Assembly (NCBI RefSeq): GCF_000284095.1
Contig: NC_017068.1
Coordinates: 2,480,001 to 2,544,000, forward strand
Direction: 5' to 3'
DNA: 64,000 bases
Source of the DNA: Selenomonas ruminantium subsp. lactilytica TAM6421
GTDB taxonomy: Bacteria; Bacillota; Negativicutes; Selenomonadales; Selenomonadaceae
Of this stretch, positions 63,921 through 64,000 are shown in pieces. Under the pieces are notes generated by a model. The model was not told the origin of the DNA. It worked only from the letters and a program-made list of their open reading frames with translations, and searched no databases. Position numbers and translations under genes: made by a program. Position 1 is the first letter of the stretch. Each line of letters opens with the position of its first letter.

Positions 63921-64000
63921 TCAAAAAAATTCATCCGTGGCCATAACCACCTGAAAAGACCCCACGGAACTGTGTACCCGCAGCCGCAGCTGATTACTGC
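63921..64000 (-). CDS. C-terminal end of a protein cut by the right window edge
   Basis: The minus strand has an open frame from the window edge to TGA at 63921-63923, ending NQLRLRVHSSVGSFQ then VVMATDEFF. The terminator-like hairpin 31 bases later supports a real gene end. Only 25 residues are visible, too few to name a family. Confidence 0.5.
   Translation of the reverse strand, partial: SNQLRLRVHSSVGSFQVVMATDEFF

Overview
The window reads as chromosome of a strictly anaerobic, diderm Firmicute of the Negativicutes, most likely Selenomonas or a close relative such as Mitsuokella. This is an inference from gene content. An outer-membrane secretin sits beside Firmicutes-type genes: a SCIFF peptide with its maturase, DUF4321-Maf-RadC, MreBCD with MinCDE, and a two-domain TIGR03960/TIGR03936 radical SAM protein. 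Nearly every gene lies on the minus strand. The exceptions are one diguanylate cyclase gene and two tRNA-Ser genes.

Layout. Positions 1-13,000 hold an AT-rich surface-glycan cluster read right to left. It starts with a CDP-glycerol-transferase-like protein, then pseB, pseC, a Pse-associated methylase, pseF, pseI, a WbqC protein, a polysaccharide pyruvyltransferase-like protein, an FrhB-like ferredoxin-domain protein, a methyltransferase, a PseG fused to a DegT-type PLP domain, and a large protein cut by the window edge. It should make and decorate CMP-pseudaminic acid for flagellin or surface glycans; the PseH acetyltransferase is not in the window. A purine permease under a guanine-type purine riboswitch follows (13.2-14.7 kb). 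Next is a compact tetrapyrrole operon, sirC-hemA-hemC-cobA/hemD-hemB-hemL (14.8-21.5 kb), with functions for making uroporphyrinogen III and precorrin-2/sirohydrochlorin and no hemE in the window.

From 21.6 to 32.4 kb are regulatory and accessory genes: a NarL-type regulator, an isolated secretin with a PilP/GspC-like partner, the SstT transporter, RfbD, an OmpR/histidine-kinase pair, an FlK-like thioesterase, a LysR regulator and a Cache-HAMP-GGDEF protein. From 32.4 to 45.8 kb is the cell-shape and division block: rng, the radical SAM protein, rodA, minE-D-C, mrdA, mreD-C-B, radC, maf and DUF4321. From 45.9 to 51.9 kb are an ArsB/NhaD permease, a FIST-GGDEF protein, a divergent GpsA, TcdA and a divergent FtsZ.

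A 19-residue hydrophobic reading frame and four tRNA genes lie around 52 kb. They are followed by a secreted hypothetical protein, a GGGtGRT protein with a NifU-like scaffold, and the glycolytic run gap-pgk-tpiA-gpmI. The right end carries the ranthipeptide SCIFF and its maturase, then a two-gene SufB/SufC-like minimal Fe-S assembly system. The Fe-S genes, the radical SAM enzymes and the oxygen-sensitive peptide maturation fit an anaerobe.

Several intergenic spaces carry palindromic repeats of a shared type (CACCTCATCCACCGC...AAGGGGAAGGC) and large hairpins. No CRISPR array, prophage, transposase or rRNA gene was seen.
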